Source: Eubacteriaceae bacterium
GTDB lineage: Bacteria > Bacillota > Clostridia > Eubacteriales > Eubacteriaceae
Length of the DNA stretch: 51,323 nucleotides
NCBI GenBank assembly: GCA_030156895.1
Contig: JASGLP010000018.1
Location: 1-51,323, forward strand
Direction of reading: 5' to 3'
In this document: positions 9,566-19,566 of the stretch, piece after piece
How the letters are laid out: the number at the start of each line of letters is the position of its first letter
How positions within the stretch are numbered: position 1 is the first letter of the stretch
Made by a program: the position numbers and the translations under genes
Notes under the pieces: generated by a model
What the model was told of the DNA's origin: nothing
What the model saw: only the letters and a program-made list of their open reading frames with translations
The model's database searches: none

Positions 9566-10192
9566 TTATGAAAAAGCATTAAACAAAATTGGTGTCATAT
9601 AGCTTTCGATGATGGCCGCCAGAAAAAACAGCGGCACCATCCATAAACAATAAATTCTAAGGGCGTTGATAACTGTCCCTTTGAAATCACTTTTACTGAT
9701 CTGGCGCAGAATCAGTCTGACTAATTTAAAACAAATATCCAAACCCAAGGCAATCCCCATCAGAAAAGCTGGTATTTCCAGTATCCCATGGGGTACAATC
9801 CCCAGTAAAAAACTCAGCAGGCTATAACCACTCATCCCATACACCCCGCCAACAATGCCAATAATCAGAGCATTTGAAGTCAAGGTCCAAATGGGAATAA
9901 ATAAAAATGGCACAAAGCCAAATGCGATCGAAATCGCTCCGGCCTGAACATTATTTAAAAAGATTCCCAAAAAAAGACTAACTCCCTGAGCATCCATTGG
10001 AATCTGGCTTTCAAACATATCAATCAGTTCCATATAAAGGCTTGTTGTCAATTGTTCATTATTTTGAAAATAAAAAGTAGCAACAGCAGCAAACAAAATA
10101 AATACTATCAGGAGCGCATAATACAGAACCTTCAGGTCTTTTAAAAAATAACGATGGGCAAGTTCCCACTGATGGCTAAAGTATTCTTTCAT
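9566..10192 (-). CDS. SpoIIM-like (stage II sporulation protein M family) membrane protein
   Basis: A 208-aa protein with about five transmembrane helices. It opens with a cytoplasmic segment (SHQWELAHRYF), then hydrophobic stretches with LGIFLNNVQAGAISIAFG and GIVPHGILEIPAF. The LPHG/VPHGxxE motif and the NN pattern are hallmarks of the SpoIIM/DUF95 family. In spore formers SpoIIM acts in engulfment together with SpoIID and SpoIIP, but this family also has non-sporulation members. The gene abuts the DUF951 gene with no intergenic space. Confidence 0.8.
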   Translation of the reverse strand: MKEYFSHQWELAHRYFLKDLKVLYYALLIVFILFAAVATFYFQNNEQLTTSLYMELIDMFESQIPMDAQGVSLFLGIFLNNVQAGAISIAFGFVPFLFIPIWTLTSNALIIGIVGGVYGMSGYSLLSFLLGIVPHGILEIPAFLMGIALGLDICFKLVRLILRQISKSDFKGTVINALRIYCLWMVPLFFLAAIIESYMTPILFNAFS

Positions 10193-10387
10193 TTAGTTTT
10201 CCTTCCGGACGACTTTTTTCAATTGCTTATTGAACTTGACCCGGGGAATCATAACCAAATGATCACAACCCAGACAACGAATTTTTATATCGGCGCCCAT
10301 TCGAACAACTTCCCACTGCAGACTCCCGCAAGGGTGTTTCTTTTTTAATTCAACAATGTCACCCAACTCATATTTTTTCTCTTCCAA
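10193..10387 (-). CDS. DUF951 family small protein
   Basis: A 64-aa basic protein typical of DUF951, with a conserved YELGDIVELKKKHPCG opening, then WEVVRMGADIKIRCLGCDHLV and a basic end. Three cysteines (HPCG, CLGC) could bind zinc; that is an inference. Function unknown. It lies 3 bp after the MscS-like gene and touches the SpoIIM-like gene, an arrangement common in Firmicutes near parAB. Confidence 0.88.
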   Translation of the reverse strand: MEEKKYELGDIVELKKKHPCGSLQWEVVRMGADIKIRCLGCDHLVMIPRVKFNKQLKKVVRKEN

Positions 10388-10390
10388 ACC

Positions 10391-11266
10391 TTATACCTCT
10401 TTTTTCTCGGAATAGACAACCATCTTATTATAAGGGATTTCAATTCCTTTTTCATCAAAGACTTCTTTGATCCGCTGTCGCAAGAGATTTTCCGCCACAA
10501 AACGCGATCCTGCATCCTCATCACAGGTAATTCTGATGGTTACTGCCGAATCATCTAAACTGACAACCCCCATCACAACCGGTACTGTTCGGTACATATC
10601 TTCATGTTCATGATAGATATTTTCACAGAGTTCATTTAGTACCTGAATCACCTCGGCAATATTTTCTTCATAGGCGATCCCCACTTCAACAATCGCTTTC
10701 ATATTCCCCTTGGAAAAGTTTTTCAGACGGTCAATTTTACCGTTGTGAATAATAAATAAGCCCCCGTCAAATTCCCGCACACTGGTTGTACGCATGCTGA
10801 TCTCTTCCACAATTCCATGATGCGTCTCATCAATTATAACATAATCACCGACACTGAAATGATTTTCAAAGACGATGACAAAACCGCTCATAATATCTTC
10901 AACAAGTCCCTGGGCACCAAAAGCAATCGCCAGGGTTCCAACTCCGGCTACTGCCAAAATTGAGCCAATATTAATAAAATGCTCCAGTATATTTAAAACA
11001 ATTATCGTCCAGACACCACCGTTAACGGCAATTTTCAGGACATTATTAAGCGTTATAATACGTCTTTCTTCTCTTTTTTCCATGTCTTTTCTGGTTTCAT
11101 CAAAAACACGGTCGATAATATGATATACAATTTTTCGTGTCACCAGCATAATCACGATGAGAATCAACGTGAAAAACCATTCCTGAAAAATCTGAGCCCA
11201 GTCGATTGCCTTAAAAAAAGAAAAGGTCTCCTGCGCTGCTTCATCAAGTGTTGTTACATCATCCAT
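10391..11266 (-). CDS. Small-conductance mechanosensitive channel, MscS/YkuT type
   Basis: Membrane channel that opens under membrane tension to release solutes on osmotic downshift. The 291-aa protein has an N-terminal hydrophobic helix (about 28-45), a second helix (about 72-95), and the pore-lining TM3 with the Gly/Ala-rich pattern VAGVGTLAIAFGAQGLVEDIMSG. The cytoplasmic MscS beta domain follows (FSVGDYVIIDETHHGIVEEI). Short form like Bacillus YkuT. A 41-bp gap separates it from the upstream CvpA-like gene; it lies in the same direction as the parAB run. Confidence 0.92.
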   Translation of the reverse strand: MDDVTTLDEAAQETFSFFKAIDWAQIFQEWFFTLILIVIMLVTRKIVYHIIDRVFDETRKDMEKREERRIITLNNVLKIAVNGGVWTIIVLNILEHFINIGSILAVAGVGTLAIAFGAQGLVEDIMSGFVIVFENHFSVGDYVIIDETHHGIVEEISMRTTSVREFDGGLFIIHNGKIDRLKNFSKGNMKAIVEVGIAYEENIAEVIQVLNELCENIYHEHEDMYRTVPVVMGVVSLDDSAVTIRITCDEDAGSRFVAENLLRQRIKEVFDEKGIEIPYNKMVVYSEKKEV

Positions 11267-11307
11267 TTTTTTCTCCTTTCTTTAATTGACGCATCTTTCT
11301 AATTGGG

Positions 11308-11922
11308 TTAGGTCGGCAAAAAAAGCATCGCAATCTTTTGATAAAAAATACTCATTTGATAATTTAATAAATTTAGCGGCTGGCTTGCGGATAGGTCAAT
11401 CATTGAAAAGACCCAAACGATTAAAAAGGCAATCACCAACGCTGTTGAAAGTCCTAACAAAAGTCCCAAAAAGCTGTCTATACCACCAATCACTGGCAGG
11501 GAAGTTAAGCCTCTTATAAAGAACTGTATAATAATCAAAATCAGTGAACAGGCCAACAAAATAGCCCCAAAACTGATAAAATGTGCCAATCCGTAAAGAA
11601 TCGCCGATTCAATTGTCTCCTGAGCTCCGGGGAGCAGATCGCCATTACTCAGAAGCATATTTAATGTCTGGTTTTGTTCTGGTAAACTAAGAAGCATTTC
11701 CGACAAGGCTTCCAGATTCAGATTTATATATATTTTTGCCATAATACCGGACTGAATGAGATAGTCAGCCAGCATCGGCGAAAAAATTATTCCGATTATA
11801 AAAGAAGCAATAAATCCCCCAAATCGAATTAGAGAATTTATTGCGCCACGTCTAAAACCTGTTAAAGCAAAACCCAGACATAGAATCAGACAAAGCCAAT
11901 CCATTGCCGTCAAAAAAGTCAT
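11308..11922 (-). CDS. CvpA family membrane protein
   Basis: A 204-aa protein with four to five hydrophobic segments. The opening DWLCLILCLGFALTGFRRGA fits the CvpA family (named for colicin V production; molecular role unresolved). A later segment, LPVIGGIDSFLGLLLGLSTA, matches the conserved Gly-rich CvpA core. The start overlaps the preceding unknown membrane protein by 4 bp (ATGA), so the two are probably co-translated. Confidence 0.8.
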   Translation of the reverse strand: MTFLTAMDWLCLILCLGFALTGFRRGAINSLIRFGGFIASFIIGIIFSPMLADYLIQSGIMAKIYINLNLEALSEMLLSLPEQNQTLNMLLSNGDLLPGAQETIESAILYGLAHFISFGAILLACSLILIIIQFFIRGLTSLPVIGGIDSFLGLLLGLSTALVIAFLIVWVFSMIDLSASQPLNLLNYQMSIFYQKIAMLFLPT

Positions 11923-12920
11923 TTTTTATTCCTATAGTATTCTTCAATATCTTCATCATTAATGATCCGCACCTGACTGGTTTCCATCAAAAATGACTTA
12001 TCATCATCTGTCTGCTCTTGCTGACTTGCGCTTGTTTCAGAGATTCGACTATCACCGCCAACTTCATCCGCATCTTCAAGAATCGGAAAACTGGCCGGAG
12101 CGGGGGTTTCATTTTCATCAAAAACAACAGCTGTATCATCCACTGCTTCATCTCGAAAATTTTGAACCTCCCGCCTGCGCGGTGTCTCCGCTTTTTTTCT
12201 TCTGGCCATTCTGGGCTGATCCTGATCTTCAATAATCACTTCTGTCATAAATTCCGGTTTTTCCGGAACAAAATTTTCATTCATAATTTCATCGGACATA
12301 CCTTCCATGCCAATAACTTCCCGGCTGCGAACCTTTCCTTTTTTACGGCGGCTGCGGGGAGCTGGCTTGCTTTCCTCTGAAACCTGCAGTTCAGCACTGC
12401 TTTCCAGCCAGTACTTGCGTCCCATCAGTCGTCCAAGCACGATCCCAATTACTTGAAAAACTAAAGTGATGACCAGGGAAATGGCAAAATGGGCAAAGAT
12501 GGTAATGCTGCCATCTAACAGCTGATAAATTAGGCCAAAGGGCAAATACCAGAAGATGGTCGGTGCAGCCAGAAAGGTAAACTGGTTCCAGACACTTGAG
12601 GTATCCTGTCCCGGTGCAAATATGGTCACTGCCGTCACTGCCGCAGTTAATAAAAAAATTGGCAGCAAGGAATAAAAAATGTACGCACCATAGCGTTTTT
12701 TCTCACCCGCATAAATATTTTTAAAACTAAAGGCAAAAAGGCCAATCCAGAAAAGAGCCACAATGATGAACTCCATCCCACTTAAAAAATAATTAAATTC
12801 ATCTCCGTAAAAAACATCAAATACGTTTTTAAACAGTAATACAATTAAAATATAAATAACATTACCAAACACAGATGTTTCTAACGGGGATAAACGTCTC
12901 TTCCTTTTAATTTGATTCAT
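11919..12920 (-). CDS. Unrecognised membrane protein with long acidic/charged tail
   Basis: I do not recognise this 333-aa protein. The first ~180 residues hold about five hydrophobic segments (IYILIVLLF, FIIVALFWIGLFAF, YSLLPIFLLTAAVTAV, a Trp/Phe-rich stretch, and FAISLVITLVFQVIGIVLG). The rest, about 150 residues, is hydrophilic and probably disordered, with basic patches (RSRRKKGK, RRKKAETPRRR) alternating with acidic runs. It lies 19 bp downstream of parB and overlaps the CvpA-like gene by 4 bp, so it is in the parAB transcription unit. The topology suggests a membrane anchor with a cytoplasmic tail. Confidence 0.75.
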   Translation of the reverse strand: MNQIKRKRRLSPLETSVFGNVIYILIVLLFKNVFDVFYGDEFNYFLSGMEFIIVALFWIGLFAFSFKNIYAGEKKRYGAYIFYSLLPIFLLTAAVTAVTIFAPGQDTSSVWNQFTFLAAPTIFWYLPFGLIYQLLDGSITIFAHFAISLVITLVFQVIGIVLGRLMGRKYWLESSAELQVSEESKPAPRSRRKKGKVRSREVIGMEGMSDEIMNENFVPEKPEFMTEVIIEDQDQPRMARRKKAETPRRREVQNFRDEAVDDTAVVFDENETPAPASFPILEDADEVGGDSRISETSASQQEQTDDDKSFLMETSQVRIINDEDIEEYYRNKK

Positions 12921-12939
12921 TTAAATCTCCGTTTCCTGA

Positions 12940-13815
12940 TTATTTTGAAGTATAGCCAAGCTTTGATAAAATCCGATCCAATTCATCCATCGACGTATAG
13001 GCGATTTCAATTTTCCCTGATTTGCCACTATGCTTAAGTTTTACTTTCGCATTTAAGATTTGCTGCAGACCTTCCTGCACTTCCCGTGCATGGGGATCAG
13101 TCTCTTTTGGGGTTTTTACCACAGGTGCCTGCTGACGACTCTTAAGCCGGCGCTCTGCTTCCCGTACGCTGAGTTTTTCATTCATAATTTCGTCTGCAAA
13201 CTCGATTTGTTCCTTAGCATCCTCAAGTGCCAGAATTGCCCGAGCATGACCGGCTGTTAATAAATTATTCGAAAGGGCCTCTTGGACATGCGGCGGCAGT
13301 TTTAAAAGTCTTAGTGTATTGGTAATCGCTGTTCGACTTTTTCCAATTCTAATTCCAATTTCACCCTGAGTCATATTAAAGGTCTCCATCAAAGCTTGGT
13401 AAGCTTTGGCTTCTTCCATGCTGTTTAAATTTTCACGCTGAACATTTTCAATGATGGCAATTTCCAGCACTTCATCTGCCGGTAAATCCTTGACAATAAC
13501 CGGAAGCTCTTTCAAGCCCGCCATGGTCGCCGCTCGCCATCTGCGTTCGCCAGCTATGATCGTGTAGCCGCGGTCTTCCGGTTTAACCACTAAGGGCTGA
13601 ATAACACCATGTTCTTTAATCGAACTTGCCAGTTCTTCCAATTTTTCCTGATTAAAAACCTTACGTGGCTGATCAGGATTAGGTCTTAGCCGACTGCTCT
13701 TGATATAAAACACCAGCTGATCAGTATCGATGTTTTTTTCATCGATATCTTTCTGATTGTTTTCTTCCGGAATCAAGGCCATAATCCCCCGACCCAGCCC
13801 TGTTTTTTTTGCCAT
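12940..13815 (-). CDS. parB: Chromosome-partitioning protein ParB/Spo0J
   Basis: CTP-dependent DNA clamp that loads on parS and organises the origin region. The 291-aa protein has the N-terminal GLGRGIMALIPE motif for stimulating ParA, the ParB/Srx nucleotide-binding box (IAGERRWRAA and IIENVQREN), a helix-turn-helix (MTQGEIGIRIGKSRTAITN) and a C-terminal dimer domain. It lies 4 bp after parA. Two perfect parS sites are found 15-70 bp upstream of parA. Confidence 0.97.
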   Translation of the reverse strand: MAKKTGLGRGIMALIPEENNQKDIDEKNIDTDQLVFYIKSSRLRPNPDQPRKVFNQEKLEELASSIKEHGVIQPLVVKPEDRGYTIIAGERRWRAATMAGLKELPVIVKDLPADEVLEIAIIENVQRENLNSMEEAKAYQALMETFNMTQGEIGIRIGKSRTAITNTLRLLKLPPHVQEALSNNLLTAGHARAILALEDAKEQIEFADEIMNEKLSVREAERRLKSRQQAPVVKTPKETDPHAREVQEGLQQILNAKVKLKHSGKSGKIEIAYTSMDELDRILSKLGYTSK

Positions 13816-13819
13816 TCCT

Positions 13820-14584
13820 TTACTCCTGTCTGTTTAAAAATTCTTCTGCCAAATCCAAATAAGCTTTTGCCCCTTTGGAATTTTCAGCATATTCAAAAAT
13901 TGACTGACCATAACTGGGCGCCTCAGCTAGTCTTACATTACGGGGAATCGTTGTTTGATAGACCTTTTCTTTGAAATAACTGACCACTTCATCGACGACC
14001 TGATTGCTTAAATTTGTTCGGCTGTCAAACATCGTCAGTATCACACCCTCAACATCCAAGGCTTTGTTAAGGCCACGTTTCACCAGTGTAATGGTGTTGA
14101 TCAGCTGTCCAACCCCTTCCAGCGCATAATACTCACATTGGATGGGGATCAGAACCGTTTGGGCCAAAGTCAGTGCGTTAATCGTTAATAGACCTAATGA
14201 TGGCGGACAATCGATCAACATAAAATCATAGTCACCTTTTAAATTATCGATCACTTTTTTTAACCGAAATTCCCGGTGATCGATATTTGCCAGTTCGATC
14301 TCAGCCCCGGCCAGATCAGCATTAGCCGGCAAAACCCAGACATTCTGAAAACTGGTTGCTAAAATAACATCATTGGCATCTTCATCTTCAATCAGACAAT
14401 CATAGATGCTTTTTTTAAGACTGTTTTTATCAAGCCCCATCCCGCTGGTCGCATTACCCTGAGGATCAATATCGATAATCAGCACCCGATAACCTTTTGT
14501 CGATAATGCCGCTGCTAAATTGATATTTGTTGTTGTTTTTCCCACTCCACCTTTTTGGTTAAATACCGCTATTGCTTTTGCCAT
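13820..14584 (-). CDS. parA: Chromosome-partitioning ATPase ParA/Soj
   Basis: Deviant Walker A ATPase that binds DNA as an ATP dimer and works with ParB in origin segregation. In Bacillus it also controls DnaA. The 254-aa protein has the signature KGGVGKTTTNINLA at residues 11-24, DIDPQGNATSGMG, and Walker B DFMLIDCPPSLG. Length corresponds to the short Soj type without an N-terminal helix-turn-helix. The parS sites lie directly upstream, so ParB could affect its own operon. Confidence 0.97.
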   Translation of the reverse strand: MAKAIAVFNQKGGVGKTTTNINLAAALSTKGYRVLIIDIDPQGNATSGMGLDKNSLKKSIYDCLIEDEDANDVILATSFQNVWVLPANADLAGAEIELANIDHREFRLKKVIDNLKGDYDFMLIDCPPSLGLLTINALTLAQTVLIPIQCEYYALEGVGQLINTITLVKRGLNKALDVEGVILTMFDSRTNLSNQVVDEVVSYFKEKVYQTTIPRNVRLAEAPSYGQSIFEYAENSKGAKAYLDLAEEFLNRQE

Positions 14585-14599
14585 AACTCTCCCCTGCTA

Positions 14600-14615
14600 T
14601 GTTTCACGTGAAACA
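14600..14615. promoter_or_regulatory. parS site 1
   Basis: TGTTTCACGTGAAACA, a perfect 16-bp palindrome identical to the ParB-binding consensus, 16 bp upstream of the parA start. Confidence 0.96.
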
Positions 14616-14636
14616 TTAAATGAATACAAATCGTGA

Positions 14637-14652
14637 TGTTTCACGTGAAACA
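14637..14652. promoter_or_regulatory. parS site 2
   Basis: Second identical 16-bp palindrome, 37 bp from the first (start to start), still inside the rsmG-parA intergenic gap (14585-14719). About 7 kb from the dnaA-side origin. Confidence 0.96.
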
Positions 14653-14719
14653 TCACCAGTTAAGCGTGAGTTTAACATCAACCTGAATGATTCTAACACC
14701 CAACCCTTTACTTCTTCTT

Positions 14720-15436
14720 TTATTTTAATGGTTCCTTTTTTATTTTACCAGAATTTCTTGGCAGTTTCTCAGGTGTTGGCCCGAGCTTTTCCACGACTAT
14801 TATAACATGCTCATAGTCGTTTTGGGGTAAAATCGCATTTTCTATTGCGATAATTTGACCACCCAACTTTTTAATTGCTTTTTTCCCTGATGCCAGTTCA
14901 CTCTCGTATTCCTTTCCTTTCATTGAAAGAAAGCGACCGCCTACTTTAACAAAGGGCAGGGCATACTCCGAAAGGCTGTTTAAATTCGCCACTGCGCGAG
15001 AAACCACCAAATCAAATTGTTGACGATAAATTGACTCATGTCCCAACTCTTCCGCTCGGCCATGTAAGACCTGAACATTTTCAAGCCCCAGGGATTGAGC
15101 AATGTCATTGACCACATTGAGTTTTTTTCGGGTCGAATCAAGCAGGACAAATTGGCTTTCCGGCAGCATAATAGCTAGTGGAATTCCCGGGAATCCGCCT
15201 CCTGTCCCCAAATCTAAAATCTTTATCGATCTATTTTGAATAAAAGGTAACAAGGTTAAAGAATCTAGCAGATGTAAAAGGATAAATTCCTCCTCATCAG
15301 TAATTCGCGTTAAATTGATGGACTCATTTTTCTTAAGCAAGGCATCCATATAAGCAATCAGTTTTGAAGCCTTTTCTTGACTAATTGAGAGTCCAATTTT
15401 TTGTCCTGATTCAATCAGATTTTCAATCGCCTGCAC
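14720..15436 (-). CDS. rsmG: 16S rRNA (guanine-527-N7)-methyltransferase RsmG
   Basis: SAM-dependent methyltransferase (GidB) acting on G527 of 16S rRNA. The 238-aa protein has the Rossmann motif [16 protein letters not shown] and [18 protein letters not shown], both diagnostic. The start is GTG at 15436 with AGGAGG 8 bases upstream, and the gene overlaps the end of mnmG by 14 bp. It is the last gene of the mnmE-mnmG-rsmG run; parS and parA follow. Confidence 0.96.
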   Translation of the reverse strand: MQAIENLIESGQKIGLSISQEKASKLIAYMDALLKKNESINLTRITDEEEFILLHLLDSLTLLPFIQNRSIKILDLGTGGGFPGIPLAIMLPESQFVLLDSTRKKLNVVNDIAQSLGLENVQVLHGRAEELGHESIYRQQFDLVVSRAVANLNSLSEYALPFVKVGGRFLSMKGKEYESELASGKKAIKKLGGQIIAIENAILPQNDYEHVIIVVEKLGPTPEKLPRNSGKIKKEPLK

Positions 15437-17315
15437 GCTGATTCCTCCTTTTTTGCTGTTCCAGATAAATCATCAATACTGACATATCAGCAGGGGAGAC
15501 GCCTGAAATCCTTGATGCCTGGCCCATAGAAAGCGGCTTAATAGCATTAAGTTTTTCGGCCGCTTCCAGCCTTAGACCGCTAATCTTTGTATAATCAAGG
15601 TCATTAGGGATTGAGCGATGCTCAAGTTTTTTATACTGTTCCACCTGAGCCAGCTGTTTTTTAATGTAACCTTCATATTTTATCTGAACCTCAACCTGCT
15701 CTTTCTCACTCCAGTTAAGCGCTGGTCGTTGATCATCAAAAACTGCCAGTAAATCATAAGTCATTTCCGGTCTTTTTAAAATTTCAAATAGCGAAAGACT
15801 TTTTTTAATTGGGGTTGAACCGAGTTCTATCATTTTTTCATTATTTTCAGCGCTTGGCTTTATTGTGAAACTCAACAGCCGCTCAATTTCCTTTTCCACG
15901 GTTACTTTTTTATCAAGAAAGCGCTTATAGCGTTCTTCATTAATAAGACCCGCTTGATAGCCAATTGGCGTTAAACGTAGATCCGCATTATCCTGTCTGA
16001 GCAGAAGCCGATATTCACAGCGTGAAGTCATCATCCGGTAGGGTTCATCAATCCCTTTGGTGATGATATCATCGATCAGAACACCGATATAGGCCTGGGA
16101 TCGATCCAAAATCACCGGTTCTTCATTTTTTAAACCCTTAACGGCATTGATGCCGGCAATCAATCCCTGAGCCGCCGCTTCTTCATAACCAGAAGTGCCG
16201 TTAATCTGGCCGGCAAAAAAAAGTCCGTCGATATCTTTTAATTCGAGACTGGCTTTTAAACGGGTGGGATGAATACAATCATATTCGATGGCGTAGGCTG
16301 AGCGCATAAACTCGGCGTGCTCCATCCCTGGAACCGTTCGGTAAAGGTCAATCTGAACATCTTCCGGCAGGGATGATGACATACCCTGAACATAAATTTC
16401 ATTGGTATTAAGGCCCTCTGGTTCAATGAAAATCTGATGTCTGTCCTTATCGTTGAAACGCATGACCTTGGTTTCAATTGAGGGACAATAGCGGGGACCG
16501 ATTCCCGTTACTTCACCGTTATACAAAGGCGAACGGTCAATATTCTGATTAATGATCTGATGGGTTTTTTCATTGGTGTAGGTCAGATAGCAGGGCACCT
16601 GATCAATGTTAATTTCCTCTGTTTCAAAGGAAAAAGGGATGATTTTTTCATCACCATTCTGAATCACCATTTTATCAAAGTCAAGACTTTTAGCATCCAC
16701 CCGCGCCGGGGTCCCAGTTTTAAAACGCTGCAACTCAATACCGTTTTCTTTAAGACTTTGTGATAAGTACATGGCCGGGAAAAGACCGTTAGGTCCGCCA
16801 TCATAAGAAACATCACCAATAATAATCCGTCCCTTCAAATAGGTACCACTACAGATAATGGCCGCCCGACAGGCATAAATAGCGCCAGTTAAAACTTTGA
16901 CCCCGGTAATCTTCCCCTTTTCGATCAGAATTTCTGTAGCCTCCTGCTGTTTCAACAAAAGATTGGGCTGATTTTCGATAACTTCTTTCATCCGAAACTG
17001 ATAGTTCTTTTTATCCGCCTGGGCTCTAAGAGAATGGACAGCCGGGCCTTTAGCGGTATTCAACATTTTAGACTGAATCATCGTGGCATCGATATTTTTT
17101 CCCATTTCTCCGCCTAAAGCATCAATTTCCCGAACCAGATGTCCTTTTCCCGTTCCACCAATAGAGGGGTTGCAGGGCATCATAGCCACCGAATCCAGAT
17201 TAATCGTTAATAAGAGGGTGTTAAACCCCATTCTAGCCGCTGCCAGTGCGGCCTCACAGCCAGCATGGCCGGCACCGACCACAACAATATCATAATTTCC
17301 GCCTTGATAGGTCAT
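15423..17315 (-). CDS. mnmG: tRNA uridine-34 carboxymethylaminomethyl enzyme MnmG
   Basis: FAD enzyme (GidA) that with MnmE installs cmnm5 on the wobble uridine of several tRNAs. The 630-aa protein has the FAD loop [19 protein letters not shown] at residues 10-28, the conserved [17 protein letters not shown], the LKGRIIIGD stretch and the C-terminal MnmE-interacting helical domain. Full length, no anomaly. The ATG is 8 bp after mnmE. Confidence 0.98.
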   Translation of the reverse strand: MTYQGGNYDIVVVGAGHAGCEAALAAARMGFNTLLLTINLDSVAMMPCNPSIGGTGKGHLVREIDALGGEMGKNIDATMIQSKMLNTAKGPAVHSLRAQADKKNYQFRMKEVIENQPNLLLKQQEATEILIEKGKITGVKVLTGAIYACRAAIICSGTYLKGRIIIGDVSYDGGPNGLFPAMYLSQSLKENGIELQRFKTGTPARVDAKSLDFDKMVIQNGDEKIIPFSFETEEINIDQVPCYLTYTNEKTHQIINQNIDRSPLYNGEVTGIGPRYCPSIETKVMRFNDKDRHQIFIEPEGLNTNEIYVQGMSSSLPEDVQIDLYRTVPGMEHAEFMRSAYAIEYDCIHPTRLKASLELKDIDGLFFAGQINGTSGYEEAAAQGLIAGINAVKGLKNEEPVILDRSQAYIGVLIDDIITKGIDEPYRMMTSRCEYRLLLRQDNADLRLTPIGYQAGLINEERYKRFLDKKVTVEKEIERLLSFTIKPSAENNEKMIELGSTPIKKSLSLFEILKRPEMTYDLLAVFDDQRPALNWSEKEQVEVQIKYEGYIKKQLAQVEQYKKLEHRSIPNDLDYTKISGLRLEAAEKLNAIKPLSMGQASRISGVSPADMSVLMIYLEQQKRRNQRAGD

Positions 17316-17323
17316 TTTTTCCT

Positions 17324-18697
17324 CTACTTTCCGATACAGAAATTTTTAAAAATCTGATTGATAATATCCATGCCCACAGCTTTTCCGGTAATTTCTCTCA
17401 AGCTCTCCACTGCGTTCATGACATCAATGGAAATCAACTCGACCGGCATCCCGCTTGCCATGGTTTCCAGTGCCGCATGAAGATGCTCTTTGCATTTATT
17501 TAACTGATTGATATGACGGCTGTTGGTTACCAGGTAATCGGCATCCTGGTTAACCGTTCCAGCATAAACCATATCAACCATTTTTTGTTTTAACAGATCA
17601 ATTCCTGCTTCTGTCAGCAGAGACATGGGAATCCAGGGATCAGGCATTTTTTCTGTTTCTTTTAAATCTGTTTTATTAGCGATGTAGATCGTATTCTTAT
17701 TTTTTAAAAGCGTCATTAGCTCTTCTTCTCTTTGAGATAAGGGTTTTGAAATATCCCGCATAAAAATCACCAGGTTAGCTTTATCCAAAAGATTGCGGGA
17801 TTTTTCCACACCGATGCGTTCCACCTCATTGTCGGTTTCTCTGATTCCAGCTGTATCGATAATTTTAAAAGGAATGCCTTTGACATTAATATATTCTTCA
17901 ATGATATCCCGCGTTGTACCGGGAATATCGGTTACAATCGCCTTATTTTCCATCAATAAGGTATTGAGTAAAGACGATTTTCCCACATTGGGTTCTCCCA
18001 AAATTGCTGTGGTAATACCCTCACGATAAATTTTTCCGGCTTCTGAACCTTCAAGCACCTGATCAATTTTTTTAACCGCCGTCACTACCGATGTTTTTAT
18101 CTCAGAATTTGTCACTTCTTCGATATCGAACTCGGGATATTCAATATTCGCTTCCATATGTGAAAGAATCGCTAAAAGTTCCTGATCAATTTCTTCTAAA
18201 TGATCTGACAATTTCCCCTCCAGCTGAGAAACTGAATATTTAAGCCCTTCTTCTGTTTTTGCATTGATAATATCCATGACGGCCTCTGCCTGGGTTAAAT
18301 CCAGTCGACCATTTAAGAAGGCTCTTTTGGTGAACTCACCCGGTTCAGCCATTCTCACCCCCGCAGAAAGCAGCAGACCCAAAATTTTCTGCATTGGCAC
18401 AATCCCGCCATGACAATTGATTTCCACCACATCTTCAGCCGTATAGGAATGGGGCTTAACCATTTTAGAAAGCAGCACCTCATCAATATCCATGTTTGTT
18501 TGAGGATCAACCATCTGACCATATAAAAGCTGATGCGAAGCCGCTTTAGTCAGGGTTTTTCCTTTGGGATTTTTAAAAAGCGGTTCAACTAAAGCAATCG
18601 CCTGGTCGCCACTGACACGAATAATACCAATGCCAGCACCGCCAAGACCGGTAGCCACTGCTGCAATGGTGTCTTCATTTAATAATTGTTCTTTCAT
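17324..18697 (-). CDS. mnmE: tRNA modification GTPase MnmE
   Basis: GTPase that partners MnmG in wobble-uridine modification, using a folate one-carbon donor. The N-terminal folate-binding domain starts [22 protein letters not shown]. The G domain carries P-loop [20 protein letters not shown] and [12 protein letters not shown]. The protein ends in the invariant CIGK with the catalytic cysteine. The frame is open to 18739, but the ATG at 18697 has AGGAG six bases upstream and aligns with the family start (457 aa). It has its own likely promoter after the jag terminator. Confidence 0.97.
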   Translation of the reverse strand: MKEQLLNEDTIAAVATGLGGAGIGIIRVSGDQAIALVEPLFKNPKGKTLTKAASHQLLYGQMVDPQTNMDIDEVLLSKMVKPHSYTAEDVVEINCHGGIVPMQKILGLLLSAGVRMAEPGEFTKRAFLNGRLDLTQAEAVMDIINAKTEEGLKYSVSQLEGKLSDHLEEIDQELLAILSHMEANIEYPEFDIEEVTNSEIKTSVVTAVKKIDQVLEGSEAGKIYREGITTAILGEPNVGKSSLLNTLLMENKAIVTDIPGTTRDIIEEYINVKGIPFKIIDTAGIRETDNEVERIGVEKSRNLLDKANLVIFMRDISKPLSQREEELMTLLKNKNTIYIANKTDLKETEKMPDPWIPMSLLTEAGIDLLKQKMVDMVYAGTVNQDADYLVTNSRHINQLNKCKEHLHAALETMASGMPVELISIDVMNAVESLREITGKAVGMDIINQIFKNFCIGK

Positions 18698-18727
18698 TTT
18701 TTCTCCTGAAACATTTTCTAACACTTT

Positions 18728-18756
18728 ATAATATAACAAAGATCTTTATAAAACAA
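18728..18756 (-). promoter_or_regulatory. Putative promoter of mnmE-mnmG-rsmG
   Basis: On the minus strand TTGTTT (18756-18751), 17 bp, TATTAT (18733-18728), about 30 bp upstream of the mnmE ATG. It lies between the jag terminator and mnmE, where a new promoter is needed. Confidence 0.5.
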
Positions 18757-18837
18757 GAATAAAGCTGGCAAAAAAGAGCAGATTGACAATAAAGTCATTT
18801 TATCAATCCCTTATTTGAAATAAATTTTGTATCAAAG

Positions 18838-18890
18838 AAAAAGCTCCAACTACGCTTTCAAGTGTCCTTGAATTCATAGCCGAAGCTTTT
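18838..18890 (-). terminator. Long-hairpin terminator after jag
   Basis: On the minus strand AAAGCTTCGGCTATG-AA-TTCAAG pairs with CTTGAA-AG-CGTAGTTGGAGCTTT around a GACA loop: about 21 bp including several G-U pairs, with one symmetric 2x2 mismatch. A TTTTTCTTTG tail follows. It ends the rpmH-rnpA-yidD-yidC-jag run 17 bp after the jag stop. Confidence 0.85.
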
Positions 18891-18906
18891 AGTTCTGAAA
18901 CTTATT

Positions 18907-19536
18907 TTAATTGCGATCTTTAACCTGAATCACCACATGGCGATAGGGTTCATCCCCTTCACTATAAGTGAAAACTTTTGGATGATTCTGAAGTTTAGCA
19001 TGAATAACTCGGCGTTCTGATGGATTCATTGGCTCAAGCACCATTTTCTTACGGTAGTAAACCGCTTTTCCAGCCATCTTCTCACCCAGCGCTTCTAAGG
19101 TTTTTTCTCGCTTGACCCGATAATTTTCTGTATCCAGGACAACTCGGACATATTCTTCAAGCTCACGATTAATAACCAGGCTGACCAGATATTGAATGGA
19201 ATCAAGGGTCTGACCACGACGACCGATCAGTACACCCATATTTTCACCTTCAAGATTTATGAATAAAACTTTATCATCAAGGTTGGTTGTGATTTTACAG
19301 GGAATCTTCATGGCATTAAAAACATCTGTCAGGAAATTACGGGCTTTCTCCTGAGGATCATTTTTTAGCGTCATTTCAACAATGGCGTCTTTTTTACCGA
19401 ACAGCTTCATAAAACCGCTGTCTGGTACCTGGATGATATTGACTTCAACCTGTTCTTTTGTCACACCAAGTTCTAGTAATCCACTGTTAATCGCTTCATC
19501 AACCGTTTTTCCGGTAGCTGTTACAATCTTGTTCAT
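18907..19536 (-). CDS. jag: RNA-binding protein Jag/KhpB
   Basis: Cytosolic RNA-binding protein encoded next to the YidC insertase. The 209-aa protein has an N-terminal Jag domain (KIVTATGKTVDEAINSGL), a KH domain with the GxxG-like IGRRGQTLDSIQYLV, and a C-terminal R3H domain ending in NPSERRVIHAKLQ and GDEPYRHVVI. Length and order are standard. The family partners KhpA and affects cell division and small-RNA biology in other Firmicutes. Ribosome-binding AGGAGAGG precedes the ATG. Confidence 0.95.
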   Translation of the reverse strand: MNKIVTATGKTVDEAINSGLLELGVTKEQVEVNIIQVPDSGFMKLFGKKDAIVEMTLKNDPQEKARNFLTDVFNAMKIPCKITTNLDDKVLFINLEGENMGVLIGRRGQTLDSIQYLVSLVINRELEEYVRVVLDTENYRVKREKTLEALGEKMAGKAVYYRKKMVLEPMNPSERRVIHAKLQNHPKVFTYSEGDEPYRHVVIQVKDRN

Positions 19537-19566
19537 GATTCCTCTCCTTAGTTTATTCTAAACCAG

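Noticed and set aside
12018-12380. 120-aa plus-strand frame inside the unknown membrane protein gene
   Set aside because: Antisense shadow of the charged-tail coding region, no ribosome-binding site or family resemblance.
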